Origin: Mimachlamys varia
Taxonomy: Eukaryota > Mollusca > Bivalvia > Pectinida > Pectinidae
Assembly: GCA_947623455.1 (NCBI GenBank)
Contig: OX392527.1
Coordinates: 48,466,401 to 48,530,400 of the forward strand
DNA length: 64,000 nt
Reading direction: 5' to 3'
Positions 12,401 through 27,100 of this stretch are shown in pieces; the first letter of the stretch is position 1, and every line of letters begins with the position of its first letter. Below the pieces are notes generated by a model that did no database searches, was not told the origin of the DNA, and saw only the letters and a list, made by a program, of their open reading frames with translations. A program made the translations under genes and the position numbers.

Positions 12401-15400
12401 TATTCATTGTTATAATCTACAATTTTTTCTGAAACTATAAAAAAAAAATCATAATGAATCCCTTAATGGCTCTTTCTATCAAACCATATCGTACATGACT
12501 GAAAATTAAACATCCCATAAAATACATTGCATATTTTAGTTATACCATTTGCCCACTGTTTGACATTTTAATTCTGGCCACTACACAAAACATCTTGTCC
12601 AACAAAGAAGCCATGGACTGGTCCAGGAAGCAGCTACGTATTTCCCAGCTACCCATAGCCTACATAGTGTTCCATGTATTTTATGGTCCAGGAAGCAGCT
12701 ACATATTTCACAGCTACCCATAGCCTACATAGTGTTCCATGTATTTTATGGTCCAGGAAGTAGCTACGTATTTCACAGCTACCACTAGCCTACATAGTGT
12801 TCCATGTATTTTATGGTCCAGGAAGTAGCTACATATTTCCCAGCTACCCATAGCCTACATAGTGTTCCATGTATTTTATGGTCCAGGAAGCAGCTACGTA
12901 TTTCCCAGCTACCCATAGCCTACATAGTGTTCCATGTATTTTATGGTCCAGGAAGCAGCTACGTATTTTCCGGCTACCCATAGCCTACATAGTGTTCCAT
13001 GTATTCTATGGTCCAGGAAGCAGCTACGTATTTTCCGGCTACCCATAGCCTACATAGTGTTCCATGTATTTTATGGTCCAGGAAGCAGCTATGTATTTCC
13101 TAGCTACCCATAGCCTACATAGTGTTCCATGTATTTTATGGTCCAGGATATAGCTACGTATTTCCCAGCTACCACTAACCTACATAGTGTTCCATGTATT
13201 TTATGGTCCAGGAAGCAGCTACTTATTTCCCAGCTACCACTAGCCTACATAGTGTTCCATGTATTTTATGGTCCAGAAAGCAGCTACGTATTTCCCAGCT
13301 ACCCATAGCCTACATAGTGTTCCATGTATTTTATGGTCCAGGAAGTAGCTACGTATTTCCCAGCTACCCATAGCCTACATAGTGTTCCATGTATTTCATG
13401 GTCCAGGAAGTAGCTACGTATTTCCCGGCTACCCATAGCCTACATAGCGTGCCATGTATTTTATGGTCCAGGAAGCAGCTATGTATTTCCCAGCTACCCA
13501 TAGCCTACATAGTGTTCCATGTATTTTATGGTCCAGGAAGCAGCTACATATTCCCAGCTACCCATAGCCTACATAGTGTTCCATGTATTTTATGGTCCAG
13601 GAAGCAGTTACGTATTTCCCGGCTACCCATAGCCTACATAGCGTTCCATGTATTTTATGGTCCAGGAAGTAGCTACATATTTCCCAGCTACCCATAGCCT
13701 ACAAAGTGTTTCATGTATTTTATGGTCCAGGAAGCAGCTACATATTTCCCAGCTACCCATAGCCTACATAGTGTTCCATGTATTTTATGGTCCAGGAAGC
13801 AGCTACGTATTTCCCAGCTACCCATAGCCTACATAGTGTTCCATGTATTTTATGGTCCAGGAAGCAGTTACGTATTTCCCAGCTACCCATAGCCTACATA
13901 GTGTTCCATGTATTTTATAGTCCAGAAAGCAGCTACGTATTTCCCAGCTACCCATAGCCTACATAGTGTTCCATGTATTTTATGGTCCAGGAAGTAGCTA
14001 CATATTTCACAGCTACCCATAGCCTACATACCCGTACCAAACTGGCTAACTGCAAGTATACTTGAAGTATACTTCAAGTATAAATAAAGTCTACTTGGTA
14101 TACTTTTAGGACTGGATATTTGACAAGTATTAGGGAAGTATACTTGAAGTATACTTGACTAATACATGAAGTATACTTGCTGAAACTTTGTCATTATTTC
14201 AACATTTACGCTAACACTTTCTATACTTGTCAGGACTTAGAAAATTTTCTGTGCCTGTATCAGCAAAATGTTTAAGTCCATGTTCGTAATTTTGTCAGAT
14301 TTTTTTTAAAAAATCATATCTTCGCTATTTATTGGTTGATTTTTGTCATCTACGTCTCATTTTTCACAAAATTTCTTGTAGAAAATCTATTCCTGTATAT
14401 TTTTGATTTTTTTTTTTTTCAAATTTATTTTTAAAAATCATTATTTATTTCAGATTAATTTCCTTAAATAACAATCATTTCAAAATGTACAAAACGCTTT
14501 AGAATCAATAAGAAATATTATGACTCAAACAAAATTAGAAAAAAAAATTCAAATTACAAGTCTATTGTCCATGTGGATACTTATCCTATCTCTTAAAAAA
14601 GTACGGTCATAAAGCCTATAAATAAACAGTCGATTATAAATTAAAAATTATAAACAAAACGAAACCGAAAGTTGCTACATGTTGTGCACTTCCGCGATCA
14701 GCAAAACGTTTAATTCTCAAATTCACGAAACGACATATAACCTATGCGTGAACGTCGAAATGTTTCCCGGTCATGGCTACCGTTCGTTCAAAATAGTTTG
14801 CGAAATTCACATTATCTATGCCCTCGCTTGAGACAAAACCACGCGCCATTTTGGGTTCAATTTGTTTTCGTTACATCAGAGTCTTTTCGATGTTTGACAG
14901 CAACGACGCAAACTCTAGATCAGCGCCACCTACATTTGTACTTCCGGATTATGCGCGCTTAGTTTAACCGTCAACAGGACCAATTTAGTTTGAACGATTG
15001 AACCGTTTAAAGCCGATATGAGGTATCTGTCTGACGGTACTTTCAGACGAGGTTTGCATGAACATTTGCAGGTCAGCCGAATTTATACCAGAACATGTTA
15101 CATTTAAAGACGGGCACATACAGCGAGCAAACATGTCTGGGTGTTTTTTTGAAAGAACGATATTGTTCGGAATCGTGCTTGGATATTAGGCCTAGATGGA
15201 ATTTTTTACTTCATCTATTTACTACAAGTTGTAAGCAAAGAGCTGTACTAGAGGAACGAGGAAGTATGCTGCCCTTGACAAGACAAGACTGTCACAAGTC
15301 GAGAGTTGTGTACCCGGTAGGAAGGGGACAAGATGGCAGCCAGAAAAGTTCGACAAAGGTAACGTTACACTTGATAATTTCGTTTTCGAAGCGAATATGC

Positions 15401-18400
15401 ACGACTCTTTTTTTTCTTGCCCTTATCGAGGTGGTTTGTAATAATTGTCGTGAAATATGTTGGTTATCGGCTGTGATAAATATTTCTATCAAGTTTCAAT
15501 TCAATGTGATTTGGTTCAGTAATTAATTATAATGCAGGGATTTGGGGATTTTTACCCATATTTTTCCTGAAAATCTCATTGAAAATTCAAAATTGTATTA
15601 CTTAATAATTTATATAGAAAAATCTCATAGATATTTTGCTGATCCAATAAAATCCCTCAAATTCTCCCGATAGGTTTTAAGAGTCAGAATTATCCCTGGT
15701 AAGACAGAGTGATGTGCCAAAATTCTGTCATTTTTTTTATTTTGCTTTATCTTTTTTGTATTTTCGCCTTTTTTTAATTAATTTTTCTAGTGCGTGTTTA
15801 GCTTTATTTCAGAAGACACTGATACATTTGTATTCAACATGTTCTGACAGTTCATTCCAAATTTTCACTGTTCTTGATTTTGACAATTTTTTCTAAGCAT
15901 ACTGGTGGCCGACCAGTTCTCGCCAAGTACCAGTTGTCGCTAATGGCACTGTAATTTGTATATTTCTTAGTTAATTACCAATTTTTTTCTGAATGTTTTG
16001 AGATGAAGGTTTGTCTTTCTTGAACAAATTCGTGTATAGCAAAATAGTGTGATTTTGCCGACAAAGCGAGTGCAGTGGCGAGAACTGGTCGCCAGCCAGT
16101 ATAATGATCACTAAGGGAATATAAAGTTAAAATCATTAAGATTTTTTAAAAAAGCACAGTGACACATTTACACTGGAATTTATAACATGTCAATATATAA
16201 TACGATACATGTAATTTTTTTATTTTGAAATATCTTTTTCTTGTTTTACAGTCGGGATTGCCATGAACAAGTACCCTGGAGTAGCAGATCTTGACCATGA
16301 TGAGTGGGTATTGATCCAGGCAGTGAACGGAAAATTTCGAAGACTCAAGAATGACATTGAATAACTCAATTCAATGAGTGAAATTTTATATATATTTGTG
16401 AATGTTGAGTATCTGTGGTTGTAAATAGACATTACCTGTGGAAATATTTAATTGACAGCACTTGTTCGTGGATGTGTAATTATAATCAACAGGATAAGGA
16501 AAATTCACAACCAGACCAAAGTTGGAAACCGGGACCTTCTGAACTCAAGATAGACGCTTAACCTATAGAGTGATCTGATCGCCAAATTCATTGATAATCT
16601 TAATCCTTTAAATATCTACTAGATGTAGGCAGTACCTGTGGATGTATTGTAAAGACAGTATGTGTATGTACAGTATACTGTACGTATTCGATGGATGTGA
16701 ATTCAAAGACAGAGCCTGTGTATGTGGATGTATAATATATAAAATCAATTGTCTTTGGACCTAGCTGGTATACTATAATTCAGATATACACTATTTAAAT
16801 ATGTTTTGTGAATATATCAATGAAATATCTTCCTTTTAATTTGATTCATATTAACTGTATAACATGTTTTGTGAATATAATGAAAATAATCGTAATTATT
16901 TCAATCTGGTAGTTGATGTATATCTTTTGAATGATGCATAAATTCATTACTGATATAAAGCTACTCTAGACTTCATGTTTGTCATTAATTCATTCTTTTT
17001 GCAAGTATACTTGGAGAATACTTTAAGTATACTTGATATATACTTGTAACTTTATACTTTCCAGCATTACTTCAGCTATATGGACATTGTACTTGAAGTA
17101 TACTTGCAAGCATACTTGCAAGTATACTTCAAGTATACCTGCATGTATACTTGACAATAGACACCAAGTATACTTGAAGTATACTTCAAGTATACTTGAA
17201 CTATACTTGCAAGTATTCTTCAAGTAGGCAGTACTCCAAGTATACTTCAAGTATACTTTTAGCCTAATACTTACACCTAATTTGCATACAAAATCAAAAT
17301 ACTTTAAGTATACTTGAAGTATAGTCCAAAACTTATACTTTAAGTATACTTTAAGGCTATACTTTAAGTATACTTTAAGTATTAATTAATTCCGTAAGGG
17401 TAGTGTTCCATGTATTTTATGGTCCAGGAAGTAGCTACGTATTTCCCAGCTACCCATAGCCTACATAGTGTTCCATGTATTTTATGGTCCAGGAAGTAGC
17501 TACGTATTTCCCAGCTACCCATAGCCTACATAGTGTTCCATGTATTTTATTATTAATATTTCAATATTAACAAAATATCTTCAAAACCTACAATAATTAC
17601 AAAATCCAAAAAATTTCCAAATGAATGGAAGAAACTTTTTAAATATTATAGTATACATGAAGACTGCTGGTAACTTTTTCAGTCATCCCATACAGTTAAT
17701 ACAAAATCCAAACTTTTCGAAAGTAACTTTCCATGTATGAATGTTCCTTGTGACATTTTTACTAATCAAACACGAATTCCAATTTAGACTAATTAGATAC
17801 TTTTTATCTTAAAAGTAGCTGCATATTATGAGAGTGAATTTGATCATTTGTACAATAGTTGTGATAACATTTAAGGATTAACCTTTGATTTTGTTTAGTT
17901 TATTAGATCATAAATCCAATGGAGCACGAGGTAAATTGCGTAAACGCGAAGCGTTTACGTTAAATTTACCGACTGCTCCATTGGATTTATTATCTAATAA
18001 ACTAAACAAAATCAAAGGTTAATCCTTATATTTACAGTATTTTCCTGTAAATGGTTCATAAGTTTTTGTTCAATTTAGCCCCATCTGCAGACAAATATTT
18101 CATTTCAAAACTTACAAACGTGAAAACAGTTCAATAAATGTAACAGCATGAAGTTTGCATAAGCCGTAGCTAGCTCCGCCCAATTCAATTGTTAATGATG
18201 TCATACAATTGTGATTCGAACGGGATAATTTGCATAGCTCCGCCCACATGTATTGTTGTCGACGTCATAGAAATTTTGCACGTTCTCAAGTATAGTTACT
18301 GGAAAATAACCCTAGTTTGCAGTACAATGGTTATCGAGTGAATATCAGTGTAGACTGTAAATATTAATTTATAAACCACACATTTTAATCAATAGTACTG

Positions 18401-21400
18401 GTACAAGCACTGCTTTCAGTTGTATATGATTTATTTTCTAATTGACATGCTTCTAAAACTATACTATCATTGATTGAATATGCTTTTGGTTTTATAACCA
18501 GAAAATATTTTTTGAATAAAATGATGAATGGAACCAAATATCTGCTAATTTAAATGTGCGTTGGAAACAAAATGGAAACAAGTCTACCTTAAATGAAAAT
18601 ATTTGCATTATGAATTTAGGAGATGAAAAGTTATTTTTATGTATAAATGAACAAATCTGGACAAAAAAGCAAAGTGTTTCCTGCGTGAATAGAAAGATTG
18701 AAGGCATTAATATTCTAGATGAGAGAAATCAAATTATATCTTGTACAGTGAGTTTGATGCATAAATGATATGTTTTCACTACAGTGATGAAGAAAGAATT
18801 CAAAAGAACTAATTTTCGATGCTCTCCGTTATAAACGACAAAACTTAAATCTGGCATTCTGCTTGTAAAACCGTCACAAAACAAATATGAATGTGTCACT
18901 CTGCATCTTTACAAACAAAAACACTGAAACGAAACACATGTGGCATCTCTTTGTGCTTAAACAGCATGATATTTACACTCCACAAGGAAATTCGAACATT
19001 CCACAGCTACCTGTTCACCAAAGTTTAAGTTACACAATGATATTTGAACAGAGGCACCAAACAAAACAAGCAGCTGCAGCACACCGTGTCTAGCCATGCA
19101 CAACACCCAGGTATAAACACCAACACAACCTTACCTGTGAACCGCCCACCTGGTAAATAAAGGCATTATCATCAGTTGAGGCATGCTCAACATCAACAGG
19201 GGACAACATTCCATATGATGGCTAGCTATATAGTAGAACCACAGGACACAACTTTCAAAATTTCAGAAGTTGCAGAACTTGTTATATTGTACCATTCCAT
19301 GCCCAGTAATTACCATGAACAGTATAGCTGATGTTACTGTAAAAGTTGATATTTTTGCGTGTGGAATTTTTCGCTTAGTCAACCTCTAAACTGTTCGCGG
19401 TGCGGAAATTTTCGCGCTGTCAATCAAGCTGTTTTGTACTGTGTGACTTTAATACTATAAGGACCATGCACATTTTGAGTAGTGTAAATATGTTCGCAAG
19501 TAGATATATTTGCGGATATTTAATGCAAGCGAAATGAGCGAAAATTTCAACACAGTGAAAAATTCCACTTTTACAGTATAACTTACACGCTTAACACGCT
19601 AACACTCTACAAGAGGACAACAGGTTTGTAAGGTTCTGTAACACGACAATGGGCTTGTGAGGTAATACTCGGGTATTAGTGTCTACCATGATACCAGGTT
19701 TTGATATTACACTTCCAGACCCGTTTATATCTCAATTTGTCCAATGCACCCAACGGTAGATCATAATACAACACATAACATCAAAATAATAATGGACGAT
19801 TTAGCAGAAATGGAAGCGGTCAAGAAGCTGCCAGCTTATAGGAGACGGAAGACGGAGAGTTGAGTAAAATCATATCTATTTTTAGGATCAGAAATAATTG
19901 AGGAAACATGACTGCCCTATAAAATAAAAGGAAGAACAGCGATAACATCATAAGCCACTAATTAAAGCTAGCTCATGTTATGAGATCTAGACTTTCAGGG
20001 ACGATTATATAAATAAAATGAATAAAGCAATATAATTATTTGTATAAGTGGTCAATGATGGATTACGGTTGTTTGGTTTTAAAATCAATACTAAGAATAG
20101 AGAATGTACTAAATAATAAAACAAAAAGGGAAAAAATAGAATGTGTTGGTGCAACACGAATGCACCTGCATCCGCATTATTTTGACTTTCACAAATGCAA
20201 TGTGTCTGGAATTAGCATTGTCAACGTATTTTTCATTGAAAAGTAAGCCCAAAAAATCTTGAACCTACGGGACAAACAGAATCAGAGTAGCACAGTCTGC
20301 CTCCAACTTAGTCGTACGGGGCATAAAAAAGGTAACACATTGTGCAGTAAGCAGTCATAGAATAAGTATAACTTAAATAGTGAACTATGCTGATACAAGT
20401 ATTATATTACAGCAATCTACGACACTACAGGATCAGTGCAGCTATTCAATGGATGTGTCGAACGGCCCCTCTATCTTACACAACAAATTAACATTATTTT
20501 GAGGAGTTTATGTTTGGGTATAACTAACACCTCTAGTAAAACTTGTGTGATGTGGATTTGTATTGTGATTTTTTTTTTTTTTTTGCAAGGCTATCATATA
20601 CTAAGATACAATGTAGTGTTGAGTGAATGCATTTCAGCAGAATTATGATACCGAAGAGAAAAAAAATGTTTAATGAAAATTTCCAAACAAGACATTTTGG
20701 TATTAATTCTGATGTTATGATGATATTACACTATAAACACAGCTACAGATATGATCGAAATTCCACAAATCACAAAATTTCACTTTGAACCTGTCTTATC
20801 CTGAGCACAAATATCCACAAACATGTTTTCATTTCAGAACATGCGATACATTTAGTGGATTTTAACATGGATATCATATAGATGTACCGTATTTGCTGTA
20901 ATTAGCGCCCCTCCCACTTCTGCAGCGGTATTAAAATTATATAAGAGCCCCTACTGATTGTGACACAACTAAATTAATCTATATTAAACTAATAGTATAA
21001 CGGAGGTGTAACATAGTAACTATGTTACACTTCCGTGTGCACATGTTTACAGAAAAACAAACTCCGAAAATATTTGTAACGTGTGGCTCATTTATGTACA
21101 AGTACAAACTGTCTGAAATTGATGACAACAATGTCGCGCATCATGATTACTACCCATTCTGGTCACACTACAAAGGTACTTATTGACCTTATAAAAATGG
21201 ACATTATTCGTCCAGATCTCAATTTTGTTATCGTAATAAGCACCCTTTTTGTAACCATTTTTTAGGCGCCTAGGCGCTAATAACAGCAAATACGGTATGG
21301 AATATTTTTTATTTATCAATTATAAATTTCATCATAAAATTTCCAAGAGATCGAAATGCACAATTTTCTCATTTATGTTCTAAACCTGTAACTCATGTTC

Positions 21401-24093
21401 ATGAGTGCCTCAGATAAAACAAGTTTACTATAACGGGGCACCTCAACACTATACCAAACATACTACACTTTACTACTACTACCCACCTCTTCAGACGAGT
21501 CAAGCGGCTAAAACAAGAACAGTATCATTCACTGTAGACTGTTGGTAAGTACCAGGTACATGCAAACTTAATTCTGAAAACTTACTTTCCTGCATTTATC
21601 TAGGAGTGTCACTACACCTTCATATCTTAGTTTTATGAATGTTTTCATGTCACTCTTGAATTAAGTTATGTAAGTGCGTGCAAGAAAAACCAAATTAAAT
21701 ATCAAATATCTATGGCAACAAAAAGGTACCAAATAAGTTTGAAATACTGATAAAGTTAATTTTGATTTGGTGTCTGGAGAGTATTGAGATTATTGAAGAT
21801 TTTTACCTTTTTAAAATCTTGTTAAGGAACTTATTTTACGTCATAAATTAAATCGATTATAAACAAACATTTCTCTATATATCTGAAATGTTATTTTCCT
21901 TGTACGCTATTTTTAATTATACTTTTGCATATTCATAGTGTCAGAGGTAGATCACATTTTATTATTAGATCACAGGTTTTATGTTCCTATTATATCTAAG
22001 TGAGATCAATTAAATCAGTCAAATGAACATTTATCTAAAGCACCAAGCATCATTTAAATTTAGTTGGTCTGTAGGTTTTGGTGAATTTTATTTCATTAAT
22101 AAATCATGATTAATAGGCAAATATTTATTTAATCCCTGACTTGCAAAAACCTGCATTTTGACTCCTAAAATCGCCAAACGACTCCCAAAATTGATAAAGC
22201 TTGCCTATATATATTACTGGTGATTGTGGTCCCAGGACTCCGTAATTTATAAAATTTGAGGGTCCCATGGAAAACCCTGATTTAATCAGTAAATGTTTTT
22301 AACATTAATATTCAAAAGTAAAATAGCTTTGTTTAGAATATCTGCAGATATTATGAAATTATTTTGGTAAGTCTCCATTAGAGCATTGTCAGGAAAAGCA
22401 GGGTTTAGCTGAAACTGGCAAGCTGTTTGATATAAGAATTGTGTGACTGTAGCACGCAGCACTTATAACCCTCCAAAGATCGGACATTCGCAAACTCATG
22501 CCAACATAAAAAATATTTAAAGCAAAAATCATTCTGGGAATTTTCAGCCTCATCCATCAAGGTAAAATGCAACTTGTTAAAACACATAGACCAAACTATA
22601 TAAAGTTTTAGAAAAGAAATTAAAAATATAAGAAGATTTGTGTGACATGCATTTGCTTGTAACTTAGGTACGTATCTGTATTGATACTTAAGCAATAAAC
22701 AATAGAAACACAAAGAACTTACCTTGATTCTGTTAACAGCTCGTAGAAATGTTCGTACAGTGAGCGCTGTAGATCGTATGGAGCTTCATGCCACACCTAA
22801 CAAAACAACAAACAAATTAGGTATCAATCACACACTACATCAGGGTGTAGGCCATTATTGTAATGACCTGTGAAACCTAAGCCAGCTCTATATGATGTGA
22901 AGTAATATAGATACAAATAAATTAAAAGTAGAAATTTGACCAAAGGAACAGAACGAAAAAAATGTCAACTGAATCAAGAGCTCAATGCAAAGATTGATTT
23001 CAAATTAGAAATGACCTAACCAAATTCGAAAGAGAGAAAGAAAAGAAAATATACGAAGAAGCCAAACTAAAGGAAAGAGAGGACACAGGGGGATGTATCT
23101 ACTGTGTTCGAGGCCCGCCATGGAACAGGAAAATTGTGCGTCTTCCAAAACCGGCGATATAAAATTTTATTTGAAGGACATGCATGATCTTATTAAGTCC
23201 AAATCAAGATTTCTTATGTAACTTTGTCAAATGATATATACGAATAATAATAACTAGGATATTTGTTAACAGTTTTGAGGAACAATGATCAATTTTATAC
23301 ACAATATCTTAGATATGGATATAGAGGTAATTACTTTGCCTGCGTCCATTATTTACTTATTACTTATTAATAAAGTGAAAAGCCGAGAAAAGGAAATGGA
23401 AAATGCCAAAATCAGTGAAAGATGAATCATAGGTCATGGTGACCCTGATTCACTTTTCTAATTAAGTCTTTCAAAAATACCATTCAAAAGTAAGATAACT
23501 TTCACCAAGTTTACAGATATTTTTTTTTTTCCTTTTGTGAAATTAAATTCACTCCAGAGACTTTGAAAAGTTAACGACAACAAACATCATGATTTCCTTC
23601 CACTAAACACTATTGATATGCGAGATCCTGTCCTACATCATGGCCATACCTCCAGATCACACAGCAGGTCCTCGAAGGCCTTCTTGTTAGGTATGACGGA
23701 GCTCTCTTTACCGCTGTCCACAGTACCAATGAGGGAGAAGGTCAGGTGCAGAATGTGACTGTTTAGGAGGTGCTGCTTCTTCTTGTACAGCATGGCCAGG
23801 GTCTGGAACAGGGAGACAATTCCATGTTACCAAGTGTTAGTAATTGTAAATGATGCTAATTTACACAATACTGTAAACATACATATTTTAGTAGTAATCT
23901 TATTCTAGTGATTCCCGCGCTGAAAGTATTCCGCTGAATTATGATTACGCTAATTACCATTTCTGTATATTGCTTTGAATTATTTCTAAATCTAAAACCA
24001 TTTTCCAAGACCAAATCTTATATTTTATAATCTGACAGTAGAAGATTAAACTTCTATAAAATAATAATGATAAGCCATGACATTTTTGTTACA

Positions 24094-24128
<35 letters not shown>

Positions 24129-27100
24129 TAAAACAAATGATTTCCTGCTTAGGTTGTACAGTGGACTCCACTTAATATCACCCCTGTTAACATCACATTC
24201 CTCTTTATATCATGTTTTTCTCAAGCACCTTTTTTCTCTCTACATAATCTATGTAATTTCATTTGGTTAATATCATGTATTTTGAAGTGAATTCCTCTTA
24301 ATGTCATGTTTTTTTTAGCCAATCACATAAAATATCCAGAAAATGATGTCTTTTCCATTGATTTCAGATAAAACTTGTACAAAATGTTGCATAGAAAATA
24401 AAAAATAACCCCAAGATTGATTTTAAAATGAAAAAATGTTATCTATATATTGAAACATCTTCATATGTACATTGAATAGCTTGCTTTCAGTTATGGAGAT
24501 TCAAAATGCACTAGATTTAGTGGAAAAACATGTTTCTCTTAATGTCACATTCCTGTTCATATCATTTTTTTGTCTGACAAATGCAACATGATATAAAGAG
24601 GAGTGTACTGTACCTGATAACCCTGTATTCTTTCCATGTCCTTGAGAACAGTCTTGTTGCTCTTTACGACACAGACCAGGGCCTTCACTGCGGCATACAG
24701 GCCCTCAACATCAGTAGCCATTGCCAGCAGCCCCAGCAGAGACGAAGCGCCTCCGACATTCTCCAGCATCTTAGCCACAGGTCTTGGGCAGAAGGTTCGT
24801 ACCCCTAAAAATCAACCAAATTCAGAATATACGTCTACAAAATAAAAATCCTTCTTCAGAATACATGGTAAAACTTGATTTTTGAAGATAAAATGTTTTT
24901 TTCATAAAATTAAAAAAAAAAAAAAATGTATTTCAAAACACTTAAACTCAATTTCTTCATTTTTAAAATCCCATAAAATGTTGCAATCAATAAAACACAG
25001 CATTTCCTTTCCTGAAAACTAATCTGATAATTTTATATTAATCTGATAATTTCATATTCAATGTAAGAGATACAAAGACATATATATGATTCAGAAAACA
25101 ATATTTTACTATTATCTAGATCTGTCAGAAAACCTGATGTGAAGGTCCTACCTAGATACCCGATGAGGATGGCACCCAGACTGCGGGCCAGGCCGCTGAG
25201 GTGAGCCGCTGAGTTGTGGAGGAGGCGGATGGGTGTGGCATTATCGTGGGTTGACATGGCCAGCTGTTTGGCGATGGACTTGCTGTCCACCTTGTTGTAG
25301 ACTTTCCTGATTTTGGCAATGGTCATCTGGAGAACGGCATGTGCATGGACTCCAAACACAACCTTCTCCTCGGCGATCAAGGCATTGACTGTTTCACTGT
25401 CTTCTGCAAAACAAAGACAACTTGTGTTTCATATCATGATAAGAAGAATGCCAAAACACAATGAAACTTTGAAATCAGGCAGAAAAAAAAAGTAGAAATG
25501 TTTGTCTTGAAGCTTTATGGACCTAAGGAATATACGGATTAAAAATGAAATAGAAGTAACATATGATCTTTGAGACAAATTCCAGTCACAGAACACAAAC
25601 GTGAATCATATCTTACTCTACAAAGTCAAAATTTCATGTAAACATTACCCCTGTCAATTGATGTAAAAAGTAACAGTCATAAAACTGGTTTCAGAAATTA
25701 TGACACAGGAAACGAAGTGAAACAGACGAACCTCGCGATCTCTAACTCTTATTACTCAAAGACCCCGTTTAATTCCCTAACTAAGCCAATATTCACACTA
25801 AACATTCAAACTCGCTTATCTTTAAGTTTACCCGCTGTCCTGCTGTCTCTGTGACAACAAGGTTTTAATGTAATCTACAGTGATGACATCAGTACACCTA
25901 TAGACCTACCTAGGACAGGCGACTGGAAGCTGCCCAGGTATGTAGGCCCCAGGTTGTAAATATTGGCCACCACAGCATGAGTTACAATGTCCTCCAGTAA
26001 ATGACAGGGGCCCTGTCTCCAGGTAAGACGAGAGTTCTTGCGTAGTTGGGGTGGGCTGCCGATGTATGCGAACACAGAGGTGAAGGCGGTGGGGCTGGCA
26101 GTTCCGCCCCCTCCCAGGTTAGGCGAGATGTAGTGCAGCTGTTATAAAAAAACACAAAATCATAATACAGAATCTGACATATCTAATCAATCTGTAGTTT
26201 TCTCACAAACGTACAATTTTGATAGTTTTAATTTACATCTTTAAAATTAATATACATTTAATGAACCTGTGTCCATAGAATGTGTTTGCAATCAGTTATA
26301 ATATATCAAGTGACAAGATAAATAAATCATTTGTGGATATTTAAATGGTTCTTTTATCAATCAAACAATTTTACAATAAGGCACTTTGATGTAATTGTCA
26401 GATTTTTTCATTCAAAACTTCATTGCTTCACTGATATTCCTGCTTGATTGGAATCAGAGAAAGCTGGAATGTGAATAAATAATGAAGATGTGGTACTTGA
26501 CAGTTAGAAATCTATCCTGAGATGAACCGAAACGTCTAACACATAAACTCTGACTCAAAGCAGAGGGTTGGTATTAGACTCAAAGCAGAGGGTTGGGATT
26601 ATAATTTATAACACAATAATTGTATAAAAGAAGAGCAGCTACTCCCGAGTCCAGGTTTGAGTATTAAGTGACTGAGACCTAGAGGACAAACTTTTTCCTG
26701 ATCTACACTGAAAGGACGTTGGTACTTGGGGGGATTTCCACATTATATTTATAGTACAATGAATTAGCACTTGCTGGTGTTTTACTGAACTGCAATTGAT
26801 CAGATGTGAGCTTAATGCCAGCCATAAACAATGCCTGTTAATTTGCAAACCAGATTTTGTTCATCAATAAATTTTTTTCAATGTCAGGTGTTACGACCTA
26901 CTTTTTGTGTGTTTACGTGGTCCCCGTCTACAAACAGACTGACGCTGCTGTTTTTCATGATCCCGGCTCGATGGAATATCAACACTAGGTGGTGCCACTG
27001 TCCTTCCTGCGTCAACTCCGGGTACCAAAACCTCACGGTGTTGTCATTTAATACAGGCTCTGGTTCATTCTCTATACCAGTCACTGAAATCAGATAAACG

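Larger units (their letters stand above)
14031..17400. mobile_element. 3,370-bp TA-flanked element with palindromic subterminal arrays, inserted in the 65-bp minisatellite
   Basis: It splits the array exactly at CCTACATA|GTGTTCC and leaves TA on both sides (14029-14030 and 17401-17402). Ends start CCCGTAC and (inverted) CCCTTAC. Just inside both ends lie dense runs of AAGTATACTT-type palindromes (14053-14170; 17005-17375). No transposase frame was found, so it is non-autonomous or of an unfamiliar class. The TA target site suits Tc1/mariner-like or another TA-specific enzyme. Confidence 0.8.
12229..22722 (-). other. WDFY3 intron 25 (10.5 kb), repeat-filled
   Basis: The intron holds the 65-bp array, the 3.37-kb TA-flanked insert, a 156-bp hairpin and two further MITE-like elements, all listed separately. 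Outside these it is plain AT-rich sequence. No other host exon was found, and the reading frame of WDFY3 passes directly from exon 25 to exon 26. Confidence 0.85.

Noticed and set aside
13389..13697. 102-codon frame of YGPGSSYIFPATHSLHS repeats
   Set aside because: Arises only because the 65-bp minisatellite lacks stops in that frame over a few units; not coding.
12600..14030. Regular direct repeats as a CRISPR array
   Set aside because: Units are contiguous 65-bp minisatellite copies without unique spacers, in a eukaryotic intron.
12600..14030. The 65-bp array as another splice-site-derived minisatellite
   Set aside because: I compared its unit with the ends of exons 25 and 26 and found no shared sequence or consensus splice site.
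15095..15526. 143-codon plus-strand frame in the 3.37-kb element as a transposase
   Set aside because: No DDE or other catalytic motif; the frame crosses the promoter-like region and a likely splice donor.
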